A DNA stretch of 64,000 nt from Mesostigma viride (Eukaryota > Streptophyta > Mesostigmatophyceae > Mesostigmatales > Mesostigmataceae): NCBI GenBank assembly GCA_009746045.1, contig RPFO01000156.1:1607381-1671380 (forward strand). The letters run 5' to 3'. The notes below the pieces were generated by a model. It ran no database searches and was not told the origin of the DNA. It saw only the letters and a program-made list of their open reading frames with translations. The position numbers and the translations under genes were made by a program. Below, piece after piece: positions 52,308-64,000 of this stretch; positions within the stretch are counted from its first letter, which is position 1; each line of letters starts with the position of its first letter.

Positions 52308-53715
52308 AAGTGGGACAAGTGCGGAACTTGTACCACTGCAGTGGGACAAGTACGAACTGGTAGATTTGTCCCGAGATTTGGTCAGAATTGGTCCAAAGCA
52401 ATGAATTTTTCATTTCTCGGACCATCGTGTCCGTAGATGGACATGAAATAAAGACGTTACGGAATCTACACCCTACACGTGCCCCGACTGCGTCGGGGGT
52501 TCAGTTTCCAGGGAGGCGGGGAAGTTGCTTTTGAACCAGATTGCAGTACCTACCTGTTGTTTGTCCGCGTGAAAAGTTCAGTTGAACAGTAACCGCCTCG
52601 CGGAAATAAAAAAGGGAGAATCCAAGTTCCGGAGCAGTCCGGAGCCATGATTGAATCTTCAGGCCTTGTTCAGGCTGCCATTTTAGTAGAGATTGTCTCC
52701 CGGAACCAGAGTGGGCCAGACAATACAGATTCCGATCTAGAAAGTGTCCAGGCCCGGAAAAGAAGCAGGCTGCCGGCAGAATATTCTTGTTGACCAGGTC
52801 CAGGCTGACAAGTCCAGTGCGCGCCGTCATGGCGCCTTTTGTAACTGCCGCGGTTTCTTGGCCACCCCTCCACAACGGTTCAGCGCGCCCGTAGTCTGCC
52901 GCGGCTTCTTGGGGCGGTTTCTTTGGGGCCACCTCCCGCCCCGCCACCCCCGCCCTTCCACCAACGATGTTCGCCGCTGGTTTAATTGATCCTGACGACA
53001 GACCTCTCGTTCTGGGTTTCCGCTCATCCAGTTTAACCGTCCGATGATTGATCTACGGCCACGCATACGACCGCGCCAGGGCGCCACCTTTTCCATAGTT
53101 TCCCCAAAACCACCAACATTTCAAAAGTGTCATACTTTTATTTCGAACCCAAGATCCGACAGTTCAGAATGGCGGGCCGAATATCTGACGGTCAAATCTG
53201 CGAGTGGTACCAGGCAAAAAGGAATCACAGTGATCGCAGGGAATTTGGCTGTGCACTTGTCCCACGCCGTGGACAAGCTGTGGACTGTGACTTGGGCTGT
53301 GTCAGTCCAGAGTGTGAACTCCAGTTCCTCTGTCATCTGTGTACAGCATGCCCTCAAATAATGTAGTTTTATACTGCGAAATGATGATCGACAAATCAAG
53401 GTAACCTCATTCTCAAGGATTACTGCAAATCTTTATCTTGTCCTATACAGGCAAGGAGAGCCGCATGTCGATACGAAATCGCGTGGTGTCCACAGTCCAC
53501 ACAGAATATTCACAATGTCCAACGTCACGCTGCGCGCCTTCTTGGTCGCCTGTTCTTTGCTAAGGGTCATCGCTTGTGCGGTGTAATTAGTGGTGGTTCG
53601 TGTGTCGTTAGTTCATCGCTAGAAGGAAATTGCTGGCATATTAGGTGTAGGCTATAGACCTAGTCGTTTGATGTGAGATTTTGGGTGTCGCACTGTACAA
53701 ATTTGTACAGTTGAA

Positions 53716-55162
53716 ATGAAGGCGTCCGGCTCCAACCAACAAGAACCCAGGCGAACAGGCAGCCTAGAATTCTGCGTGCTTCAATGGAGCTTGAGGGAGA
53801 TGCAATCGGAACACCTTTTGTTCAGCCAAGTAAGCGCGTGCCTTTGCGTTCCTAGCTAGTGACACGGGCAGTCGCGCGTGGTTAATTACCTGTGCATGCT
53901 CCTGACGCCGCTTTTCGTCACATTAGGAAGCTCTATTCATTCAGAAATTCATATGTTTTTCGCACACTCGAGGCTTTGGGCTTCCTATGTACCACTATGG
54001 CAAATTAGTTAGCACGGCGCAGTTCTGGATTTTGTACCGCTCGCACGAACTCCTTTCGCCCGGTTGGCACAAGGGCCGGGATTTGCGAATTTCATTCAAG
54101 TGCTTATATTAACCAAACTCGTTATGCAGCATTTATATACAGACAACACCATGAAATTACTGTAGGTCTCGGCTCTGCAACTACTCACAATGTAATGTAA
54201 CCTACCTAGAACCCTTGCCATCGATACTAACGCTCTGTCTGGGGCTCGTGCACTATTGTTGGGATTGCTGGCAAATCGCAGGTGGCAAATCCTATTCCAC
54301 GTTCATTTCCTGACCTGCCGACATACCTACAAGCATATACTTGGCCCCTGGTGGATGAAGTACGCGCCCAGTTGGCCAGTGGGCTGTCGTCATTCAACGA
54401 TGCTCATCCGTATCTAGCCACAGTCAGCTCGTTTCAGCCATGGACAAGCTTTGACAAGGGCAGCTTTTTTCCTCCTGGTCCGCCAGGGTTGATGTGGAAG
54501 GCTAGGCTGCAGATAGAGCAGCATGCCCCTGGTCCTGGGAGGACACGTCAAGCAAGAGGGGGGTCTTCTTCATCTTGTTTGGCCATGGAGGGTTTGAAAC
54601 CATGGGACGTGGCCATCGTATCTGAACAAGCGGTCGCCAGCATCAAAGGGTTTGATGAAGTGCCTCATACACTCCTCATGGTGACACCCGTGGCACAAGT
54701 GGGCGACTCTGACAACGTGACGTGCATGGTACGTGGGATGTGCCCCAGTTCCCCTGAGCCACAGGTGTGGTGAGTGGGATGTGTCGTATTAATTCCCCCA
54801 GATCTACACACCCTGTCACCAGTGTGAGAACCAAGCCAGTGTGGGATGAGACAGTGCACACGGCAAGTTTCGTGCCTTCAATTTTTCAGTACTGGAAAAT
54901 ATCGCAATGACGTTCACTAATGTGCACAGCATAGGACAGCTATGATGTGATCTGCTGTACGGAAAACCTCTGGTAGTACACTTTGTAGACATCATGCTCA
55001 CCATCGGCACCACCATCGGTGCCACCACCAGCAGTTGCTGCCACCACAACCATGAACACCACCCCTGCCGCTGCCCCCCCCGCCCCCGCCGCCGCCACCG
55101 CCCCCACCCCCACCCCCCCACCCCCGCCATGGCTGGTTCCACCCGCCGCCGCCACCGCCGCC

Positions 55163-55197
<35 letters not shown>

Positions 55198-58100
55198 GCG
55201 ACCTCCTCCTTCACCACGACCACCACCACCTCCTCATCCTCCTCCACCACCACCACCACCACCACCACCACCACCACCACCACCACCACCACCACCACCA
55301 CCACCACCACCACCACCACCACCACCACCACCACCACCACCACCACCACCACCACCACCACCACTACCACCACCACCGCCCCCCCCCACCACACACCCAT
55401 ACCCCCCCCCCACCACCACCACCATCCCACCCACCCACCCACCACCACCACCCACCCACCACCCCACCACTACCACCATCTAAATTGCACCATTTCAGCA
55501 GCCATTAAGCCATCCTTTTTCATATGCGTTTTTTGGGCGGGGGGCGTAAATCACCTCTTGGCTGGTTTGGGTGTGATAACGATGCGTCGTGTTCTTGTGT
55601 ATGTTGTTTAGTGCATTTTCTAGCGCATAAGTGAATTGAGTAAGCTTACTGTTGATTACCCTTTTATAACATCGAATACAATGGAGGTTGAGTACCCTTT
55701 TATAACATCAAATACAATGGAGGTTGAGTACCCTTTTATTACATCCAATACAATGGAGGTTGAGTACCCTTTTATAACATTGAATACAATGGAGGTTGAG
55801 TACCCTTTTATAACATTGAATACAATGGAGGTTGAGTACCCTTTTATAACATTGAATACAATGGAGGTTGAGTACCCTTTTATAACATCGAATACAATGG
55901 AGATAACGCTGGTTACCATGGGAAGCACGTGTGCAAGATTTTCCCAAAGTGTGCATCTTATTAGCTCCCAGGGTGGGCTAGGTGGCTGCTGTAAATGGTG
56001 GGTTTCCTAGTTGGGAAGCCTGTCTTGTTTTGCCTGGAAAGTTTTGTATCGCCGCTAGGTCTTGAACGCTTGTTAGAAAACAACCTTTTTGCATTCATAA
56101 GGTAGGCGCCTACATCACAGGGTCATGACTGCCATTCTTGCGCGAATGGTTGCCATAATTTAAGCCTGATGGGTTGCCATGCACGCCATTTTGTTCGTTG
56201 TGTGCTTTCTTACTCGGGAACTTGCACGGTGATTTTTTGCCACCGTTCACGATGTTATCAATCTCAGGTGTATGCGCCCCAGGGCAGCGAAATGAGTCAT
56301 GCGTTGCGGATCTCCCAAGGCAGCGGGAAATGCTGGCATCTGTACACCATCGGCAGCCTTGCCACCGCGCTTCGGGTGTACAAGGTGAGCGGGCGACCTT
56401 TTTCTTCCTCCCCCCCCCCCCCCCCCTTTTTTTTTTAATACCAAGCAAGCACTTAGAGTATGCACCTTGCATGTTTTGAGTGTTTGTTGTTGTCCGCTCC
56501 CATGAAGCGCATGCTCTTTTTGGCTGTTAGTTTGGCAATATACATGTGTCCGTTTACAAATGCTTATGTCCGGTTGGTTTTTCCCATCGTTTGGTTGCCA
56601 TTTCTATCTATTCAATTTGTTTTGGTGAAAATAGGCGCCACATTGTTACATCTAGAAGGCTATGTGCCTCTGCTATCTACCTTGTTTAACAAGAGGCCTC
56701 TTTTTGGCATCATAAGAGAGCCTTTCTCATCGCATTCGTCCATCAGGTGATCCACATCCGTTCGCCAGGCTAAGCGCACCACCGCCCAGTAGCTACAGCG
56801 ACTACGAATGGCCTGTTTTTTTGGTTGGGTACAGCGGCCAGCATCATCGTGCATTACAGGGAGTGTCCAGAGAGGAGCCTCTAGCACGGTTTCCTAGCAT
56901 TTCGATACGTGGGCGGAGAATCGTGCGCTTCTGAGAGTTCAGACGGTCTAGCCTTGGATGGTTACTGCTTCAGGACACAGCTTTTGCCTGGGTTCTGGGC
57001 CATCTAGAACCTTCACTGTAGTGCTGTAGTGTCGTTAGTGTGCACGTAGTGCAAGTCATTGACTACGCACAGTTTTCATTAGAAGAAATCTGGAGGGGAA
57101 TGCATTCAGGGAGTGAAACAGGTGCCCAGGAGCAGGGCATTGAAGGGCCGGTGGGGAGGCGCCCAGGAGCTTTACATAGCAAGGTGGCTAACCTTTTTTC
57201 AGAGCGCCTGCAGGGTGCCAGGTGCATCCCTTCGTGTGCGCCTTCGGCTACTGTGAAGTAAGCTCTTTCCATCGTAAGTTCTTGAGGATGCATGTATGTG
57301 TGCTTTCTCACGCAATAAGCATACCCTTTGCCGCTTTCAGTGTTATGGGGAAACGGTGGTGATCGAGGTGGGCTTCAGCCGCTTAGACGAACAGCTGTGT
57401 GTGGCAGGGCAAGCACAGCTAACTGCTCAAAGTTATGTTGGGATATTCATGGTTTGATAACCTAAGTGTGTTCATTTAGAAGTAGAACTTAGTGCGTAGG
57501 TTTCGGCCTATGAGTTCACACTCCCGCCGTTTATATATTGATGGAGGTGGGGAGAATGGTGGGACTACCTCTGAGCTACAGGGCTGGGAGCATGTCTACA
57601 TAACTCATCCCGGAATTCTATGCATAGCCTCAACTTCCGGGTATGCGCTTCATCTGTTGTATCATTGTCCGCCCTGCAGGCACTGTGCACAGCGCCGGAC
57701 AGCATACAGCTGAACAGCAGCCTTCGCGAGGCGCTCCTCTCTAATTGTCCGGGATTTCTGGCAACGAGCCCAGCCTCCACTTTGGATGATCCAAGTGCCA
57801 CACTGAACACTAGTTGGGGAGATTTTAACATCGGCGCACACCGGTCTACCGTGGACACCTGGTTGCGGCTGCGAGAAGCAGTCTCCCACGAGTGCGACCG
57901 CGGCCGGCTGAACGCCTCTCAGGCTCATGTGGTTGCCGAATGCTCCGCGGTGGCGTGCGACGGCATCATGCAAGCACTTGGCATGCGTGAGAACAGACCC
58001 GCGAGCATGTCTTCCTCCAATAGGGTGAAGCTCGTGCAGGTAGGTTCCCTACGCAGTTTGCCTGTACAAATGACTTGGTACGTGGGATTGGCTGTTTGTT

Positions 58101-61100
58101 GTCTTCCCGCAGTGTGCTGCACGGCATCCGGCCATCATAGTGCTCTGCCATTGTAGTTGGGATCCGTGAGCATGTCACTTTAACTGTAGTAAAGCGGTCT
58201 ATTTTTAGAAAGCCTCAGTCTTGTGTGCCGCCCCTCAAACACGTACTGCTTCACCACATAAAAAAAAAAACTTGGCTGGCCAAGTGCCGGATCTGACATC
58301 CGACACGATGACTCGCCGTTATGTCCTGCCCCAACGATTTCATCACGCCTATAATTGCCCTCTGAGCAGGGACCCCCAGGGACGGGCAAGACCTCCACGG
58401 CATGCTGCCTGCTGCGCGTGCTGGCCGCGCTGCAGGCGCGCGTCATGGTTTGCGCGCCCACGAACGTGGCGGTGCAAGAAGTGGCCGCCCGCTTTCTTCG
58501 CGCAACGGGGCTGGTGGGTGGTGAAGATGGCAGCAGCGACAGCCACGGCTCACGCGCGGCAGTGGGGACTGCAGCAGGCGGTGCGTGGCTCCAGGGAGTG
58601 CTGGCATCCGCCGGAATGATGCCGGCGGGCGGGGGCATGCCGCTTCGTCTAGCCGACGTTGTGTTGGTGGGGGCGCAAGACAAGGTGGACATGCGGGGCG
58701 ACATGGGGTGGGTTTTCTTGCCCGAGCGCCTGAAAAGGCTTCGCTGGTGCTGTGGTCCGCAGGGAGGATTTCTGGCCACCACCAGGGAGCTTACAGAGCT
58801 GGTACACAGCCTTAAGGCATGCAACCAGGCAGCAGGCCCCGATCATGCCGAACGCGGGAGTGGCCAGGGCATGGCGAGGGTGCCGGAAGGCAGGGATTAT
58901 CCGTCCGAAAAGCCTTCTATTGATTCACGCGGAGGTTTCCTGCGCGACAAGCTGTCTACTTTGTTGGACAGGTTGTGCGAATCCGGCCGGATCATCCAAG
59001 ACGAGCTTCCATGGGCGCATGGAGATCGTAGAGCCTGGGAGCGGCTGGGAGCGGTGACGAGCCGCGCGCGCCAGTTGCTGCAACGACGGGAATCGGACGA
59101 GGTTCGCACGTGGGAAGCCGCCTTGGAGTTGCTGGTGGCCTCAACCCAGCGCACTTTTGGAGACCCTGGGGCCTCTTTGTTGATGTCAGATGCTAGGGTG
59201 ACAGAGCGGGCGCTGGAGGAAGACATGGGCAACAAGTCCATGGCACAGCCATCCTTGGAAGAGTCGCTTGCTGCAAGCATCCAGGGGCTTTGCCGTGATT
59301 TGGCTGATGAACGCTTTCTGGCTTTGGTGCCAGGTGGCCGCAGAAGCTGCCCTAGTGAAGAGGAGGTCCTGCGCGGTGCCCGCATCGTGTTTTGCACGGT
59401 GGCGACGGCAGGACGGGACCTGTTGCGGGAGAAAGCAGGAGTGTTTCATACGGTGGTTGTGGACGAGGCAGCGCAGCTGGTGGAGGCGGAGACGAGCATT
59501 CTGCTGGCGTCCACCGCCACGATGTGCATGGAACAGCTGGTGCTGCTGGGGGACCCCATGCAGGTCAGCTAGTACCACTGAATGTGTTACCGAACGAGTT
59601 TCATTGGGCCTCCTTAGCCAGTGCTCAAAGTGCTCACGTATCCATAGTGATGTTCATCGTGTGCATGCTGTGCCTTCCCATCTGGGCTTGTATATTGCGT
59701 GGAATGTTTCCTGCAAACATGATGGTCACTATGACATATACTGCCATCCCTTCTACGGATTTGATCATTTCGTGTTCTTGCCATTACAAAGCCGGGATGT
59801 GCTTGAGCATTCCTCAGCAGGTAACTTAATCGAGATGGAAGCAGGAGATGGCTTATGGCAGGATGCCTTTTCTCCTCAGGATGTGTGGAATAGGACCGTC
59901 GACGATGCCTCGGTTTCCCTTGAGTACGTCCGTTCTAGAAGCCTACATCATTTAGTTTAAGCATGTTGGTGTGTTTTATTAGTTAGGGTCCATCCGGTTA
60001 TTTGAATTAGGTTTTTTCTCACACTGGAGCCATATTTGTGAATTCATGCCGTGGTTTCGTTTGTTTCGTCTCGTCTGCACTTCATCCCTTCCAGCTCCCC
60101 GCGACCGTCCTCTCCTCCAACGCCAAGGCGTGCGGCTATGACCGGAGCTTATTCGAGCGCCTGCAACTCAACGGCTGGCCGGTGCTGCTGCTGGACACCC
60201 AGTACCGCATGCACCCGGACATCTCTTGTTGGCCCAACCTGGCGTTCTACAACGGCCGCATCCGCGATGCTCCAAGTGTCTGCTCACCCCAGCTCCACAG
60301 GCAGCATGACATGTGGCGAGCGCAGGTGCTCCAGGGGGCCCCACGGGCGTTTGCGTTCGTGGACGTGCCCATGGGGCATGAGGAGTGGGACGGGGCCGGC
60401 AACGCCAGCTTTTTGAACCGGCTAGAGGAGGTGGTGGCACGGGGCCTGGTCCGCAAGCTCACCGCCAGCATGTCAGGGGGGGAGCGAACACTGAAGATAG
60501 GGATCATCTCTCCCTACAAGGCACAGGTCCTGCGCATTGAGGAGGAGCTTTCGACGGGCTATGCGGCCGATGTGCAAACGGTGGACGGCTTCCAGGTAAG
60601 TGAAATTCTTCGGCCATCATGTTTTCCTCACAAAAGTGGGATCACGGGAGGTGACAGTGCCAGGTTTTACTTGAAGATAACACCTCGCAGCAACACAAGA
60701 TTCGCTGCGTTTTCATTTTTTTCACAATGGTTTAAATTTTAAAAGCAACTTCTACCGTAAGTGGGTTCAGTAACTTCTACGGTAACTTGGTTCGCTTGTT
60801 GTCTTTTCCTTGTAGTTGGTCATTGGCCATATTTTGTTTAGCAGCCTGCTGCAGCTATGGCACCCCCCATGGTGCCGGTAGATAAAACTATTCATGATTT
60901 GGTTTGATCGGCGGTTGCTTCTTAATGTCTGCCTTTGTATGCTCATACTTATTGGCTTTTGCTCTGCAATGCCACAGCCTTCGGGATGAGCACCATTCTT
61001 GTGCAAAGAGTCAATAAACGGGCACCATAGATCTCCAAGGACCTTCATTCATAATCTTGTTGGGCCACCACAATAGACCACTTGCGAAATTGTGCATTAT

Positions 61101-63887
61101 TTGATCGCAACTGCTCCAAAATACCAGCCACGCCTGACATTGGGTGGCTTGCGGTTGAAGCCATTTGAGATGGCCCCTGAAATCGGTATCCATTTTTTGC
61201 ATTCGGTTATCAACAGCATGCCATGATGTCCTTATCCTGATTTCTGGACTTTGTCTGGATTGACGGCCTCTTGGCCTCCACAATGCAGGGGCAAGAGAGG
61301 GACGTCATCATATTTTCCGCCGTGCGAGCCAATTCGAGCGGCCACGTGGGCTTCCTGTGTGATCATCGCCGGCTGGTAAGTTACACTAATCAAAATGATA
61401 ATGATAAATATTATTTTTCCTAATGTAGTACTGAAGCTAGATAACGATATTGCAGGTTTCTGCTCTGTCATATTGCATCTGAAGCTGGATCGAGCTGGCC
61501 TCATCATTCCCGAAGTGAACAAGTGTTGTCCCTGTTTGTAGAGTTACTACAGGGACAGAACCTTGTAGTAAGGGCACGACACTAGACAGGTTTGTAGCCA
61601 GCGCAATGGCTGTTAGAGCGTACGTTCTAACACGTGTTCTGCCCAGCTGACCAGCTTAGGGTTTAGGGTTTAGGGTTCAGGGTTCAGGGTTTAGGGTTTA
61701 GGGTTTTGGGTTGAAGGTTTATGGTTTACTTCAGGCTAAGTGTTCACGTGTCATGGCAAGGTGGACTGCACGAATAGGCACCAAAAGGAAATTGGTAACC
61801 TACAGCTAGGATTGCTAACCTGCTAGACAGCATACAGCTGCTGCGTCGCATGTTCTCATAATTGCCTTGCCACCCGCCACGTGCCGTGTCGCGCTGCACT
61901 CCCACGTGCATACAGAGGCACGTGGGAGCTGCCCTTTCCCAAGTGGAAGGCAAGCACATCGTAGTGTTGCAAATTTGCTTTCCCATTTTCCCTCAGCGCA
62001 TGGCAAGGTCCATCTATCTGAAAATGCCAAGTCAACTTTCTAGTTAATTAGTGGTTTCTAGACTGGTCAACGATGCCTTCATCTTGCCGCAAGTTTTAAA
62101 AATTGGTGTTCTTCCTGTCACCTACCAAAACGATAAGACAAACTCCACGGGAACCGCTCAGCACCGCCACGGCAGTTACTTGCTTAAGGTTTGGGCCGTC
62201 ACTCCTATGTCCACGATTTACAAGGTGCTTCTTGTTCTTTTCTATTTGTGTATTTCTTTTGGTGTTGGGTTCTTGCACGGGGTGGGGTGGGTGGTGGTGG
62301 GCGGGGAATGGGGGAGCTGCAGAACGTCGCCATCACGCGCGCCCGGCACATGTGCATCGTGTTGGGGAACGTCAAGACGCTGCAGCGCGACGCCACGTGG
62401 CGCTCCCTGATCGAGCATGCGAGGGAGAACGGCTTGCTGAGGAGTGCGGCCAGCGAGGCCGATATCAGCCTGTGGTGTCGGAGGTTTCTTGCCCAGCAGG
62501 GTCAGATGCAGCAGCTGCTGCAACCCGACTCGCTTATCTATGCAACCTGCAATTGGAAGGTGAGCACAACTTAGTCTAGCGGTTCAGCCGTTTGTGAACT
62601 TGAAAAAGATAAGTCCATCAGGCCAAATTAAAACAAAGGTAATTTTTTCCCCCCCTTTCCCATCTCCCCCTACAAAGTCTGGTAGATCATACCATATCAC
62701 ACCCAGAACGTACACTTAGCTTCCTTTCGTAACGACAACACGTCAATCGCAGTAAGTAAATATATTTTTCTTTCTCTGGTTGCTTGAAGCGATATCGACA
62801 AATCAGAGGATGCGCTTGCAAAGCAATTTCTAGTGGGAAACTTCTTGACCTCCGGCGGAAAACTTCCATGGCATATCAGTGCCTTTCTTGTCTACAAAAA
62901 AATAGGCAGGTGGGGCTGTACCGTATGGAGAGCTTTGACTGCATGCCTATGTGGGTTGTTAAGCAACCACTTAACTGCAAGCACAGGCAGGTCATCAAAA
63001 CGGAAGGTAGAAGTACATTTTGATGCAAATGATAATCATCATTCATTGATTTTGGTGCTAGTAGTAGTTTATGCTACTAGTAGTACTATATTAGTGTGGC
63101 AAACTCAATCTGGCTGTGCCGACATTTTGTCACTTATACATGCCTTCGGCCTTCCTAATTTCATGAAGTCCAGAAATGCGCGGTTTCTGGTTCTTGCCCA
63201 TCTTCATGTTCCCATTCATGGACGCTGTCTTTATTTACTACTACAGTATTAGGTGCTGCTTTCTCATTTTTTGTGGTGTGTATGGCTGCTGAAGATTATG
63301 AGGGTGCAGGTGCCCTGGTGCACCTAGAGCAAGGGTAGCTTACATTCCCACCCTTGCAGGAAGTAGCCCAGAATATATTAAAAGCCATATGCCCCTTCTC
63401 AGGGATATGTGCTACATGTACTCCCAACGGAGTTATGTTTCTGATTAATTAATTAATTAATGGCTGCTGCGGGCCTGCGGCCGTCCCCCTTTTCGTTGCA
63501 CGATTCGAGGCGCAGTTTGTCCTCTCTGCCGAGTTCGTGACGCACGTCAAAGCCATGGAGCGCGGTCCACGCTTAGAGACGATGCAGCGGGTGTACAACC
63601 TGGCGGCCGGCCGGTGGCCCAGGCAAACGTTCCAGCCGACCCAGGTGGCACCCGCGTTCCAGGAAGCCATTCGTGTGGTCAAGTTTTCCACCTTCTGCAT
63701 GGTCTGGTCCATCGACCTGGACACGAGCGCAGCCACCCCTCAACAGAAGCTGCGCATCTGGGATATCGTGCACCACACGCGACTCACCGCGTGGCTGAAG
63801 AAGCTGCAGCAGCGGTACCGGCGCTTCTCGGACAGGTGGGCCGATCTTGTTGGCTTCATGGCAACGCCCGCCAGTGTGTGCATGTAG
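53716..63887 (+). CDS. SEN1/UPF1-like superfamily 1 RNA/DNA helicase
   Basis: ATP-dependent helicase of the UPF1-like SF1B group, closest in architecture to the plant proteins annotated as SEN1-like or tRNA-splicing endonuclease positive effector related. Exons: 53716-53829, 54282-54728, 56268-56384, 57680-58039, 58370-59563, 60095-60595, 61289-61375, 62323-62559, 63510-63887; all eight introns are phase 0. About 1144 residues. N-terminal landmarks are VLQWSLREM and IPRSFPDLPTYLQAYTWPL, typical of this subfamily. Motif I GPPGTGKTST is at 347, with the intron falling exactly before its first Gly; motif II DEAAQ at 711; motif III GDPMQ at 740; motif IV QYRMHP at 780; motif V GQERDVIIFSAVR at 912; motif VI NVAITRARH at 941. 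A 350-residue insert separates motifs I and II. The C-terminal WSIDLDTS and LRIWDIV stretches also match the subfamily. The last exon reads to a stop at 63887, but a donor-like site after 63835 would allow a further exon beyond the window. A role in RNA surveillance or transcription termination is family inference only. Confidence 0.92.
55160..55480. repeat. (TGC)n then (CCA)n trinucleotide array
   Basis: Nine TGC units followed by about 45 CCA units and degenerate CCA/CCCA, in helicase intron 2. Long open frames here are artefacts. Confidence 0.95.
55655..55907. repeat. 36-bp tandem repeat, 7 copies
   Basis: Unit AATACAATGGAGGTTGAGTA plus CCCTTTTATAACATTG, in helicase intron 2. Because 36 is a multiple of three it stays open in several frames. 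Confidence 0.95.
61655..61735 (+). repeat. Interstitial plant-type telomere repeats
   Basis: About ten TTTAGGG units with TTCAGGG and TTTTGGG variants, decaying to the right, in helicase intron 7. Organisms using this repeat include plants and many algae. Confidence 0.85.
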
Positions 63888-64000
63888 CTGAGACTGGGAG
63901 TAAGTATGCTGCAGAATTGATGGCGAAAGATTGAGTGACACTGCGCTCGCCTTGCTAGTCTTGTATCATCGATTGGTGTGGTTGTATCCTTCTTACGCCT
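63888..64000. other. Helicase 3' flank
   Basis: Follows the in-frame stop of the last visible helicase exon. It is either 3' untranslated region or, if the donor after 63835 is used, intron. No clear polyadenylation signal is seen. Confidence 0.4.

Noticed and set aside
52501-52947. 148-codon minus-strand open frame
   Set aside because: Composition unlike the real exons here and no recognised motifs; it lies in transposon-rich DNA.
54994-55611. Thr-rich 205-codon frame and Pro-rich 154-codon frame
   Set aside because: Read through the (CCA)n array in a helicase intron.
57330-57430. Possible extra helicase exon (CYGETVVIEVGFSRLDE after a CTTTCAG acceptor)
   Set aside because: Exons 3 and 4 already join in frame to give the subfamily's expected RVYKAL order; including this piece would break it. 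It may be a cryptic exon.

Overview
This is a nuclear window from a eukaryote. It contains four spliced or unspliced protein genes, long introns full of tandem repeats, and no bacterial-type features. An axonemal dynein assembly factor (DNAAF5/HEATR2) implies motile cilia or flagella at some life stage. The UPF1/SEN1-like helicase looks most like the plant type, the aminopeptidase P has a long organelle-style N-terminal extension, and an interstitial run of plant-type TTTAGGG repeats is present. Together these suggest a flagellated alga or another photosynthetic lineage with swimming gametes. Green or charophyte algae and brown algae both fit, and I cannot decide between them from sequence alone.

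Layout. Positions 1-18915, minus strand: an Xaa-Pro aminopeptidase (aminopeptidase P) with 12 visible exons; its 3' end, carrying the remaining metal ligands, lies beyond position 1. Positions 18916-20429: a divergent intergenic region. Positions 20430-21392, plus strand: an intronless rhomboid protease. Positions 21393-23110: intergenic, with SINE-like repeats. Positions 23111-46090, plus strand: DNAAF5/HEATR2 in 21 exons over 23 kb, about 919 residues. Positions 46091-53715: transposon-derived sequence with a decayed LINE ORF1-like stretch, microsatellites and two large foldback elements. Positions 53716-63887, plus strand: a SEN1/UPF1-like superfamily 1 helicase in 9 exons, about 1144 residues. 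Exons were placed by matching known protein families and by requiring GT/GC-AG sites and frame continuity. No transcript evidence was available.

The genes do not form a pathway. The most unusual signal lies in the introns. In at least a dozen introns of three unrelated genes, the end of the preceding exon plus its splice donor (sometimes the acceptor plus the start of the next exon) is repeated one to six times inside the intron as diverged copies. In addition, 36 of 39 complete introns are phase 0. Two foldback elements share regularly spaced CACGAGGG/CCCGAGTG modules, which would form tandem G-A mismatches in otherwise long paired stems.
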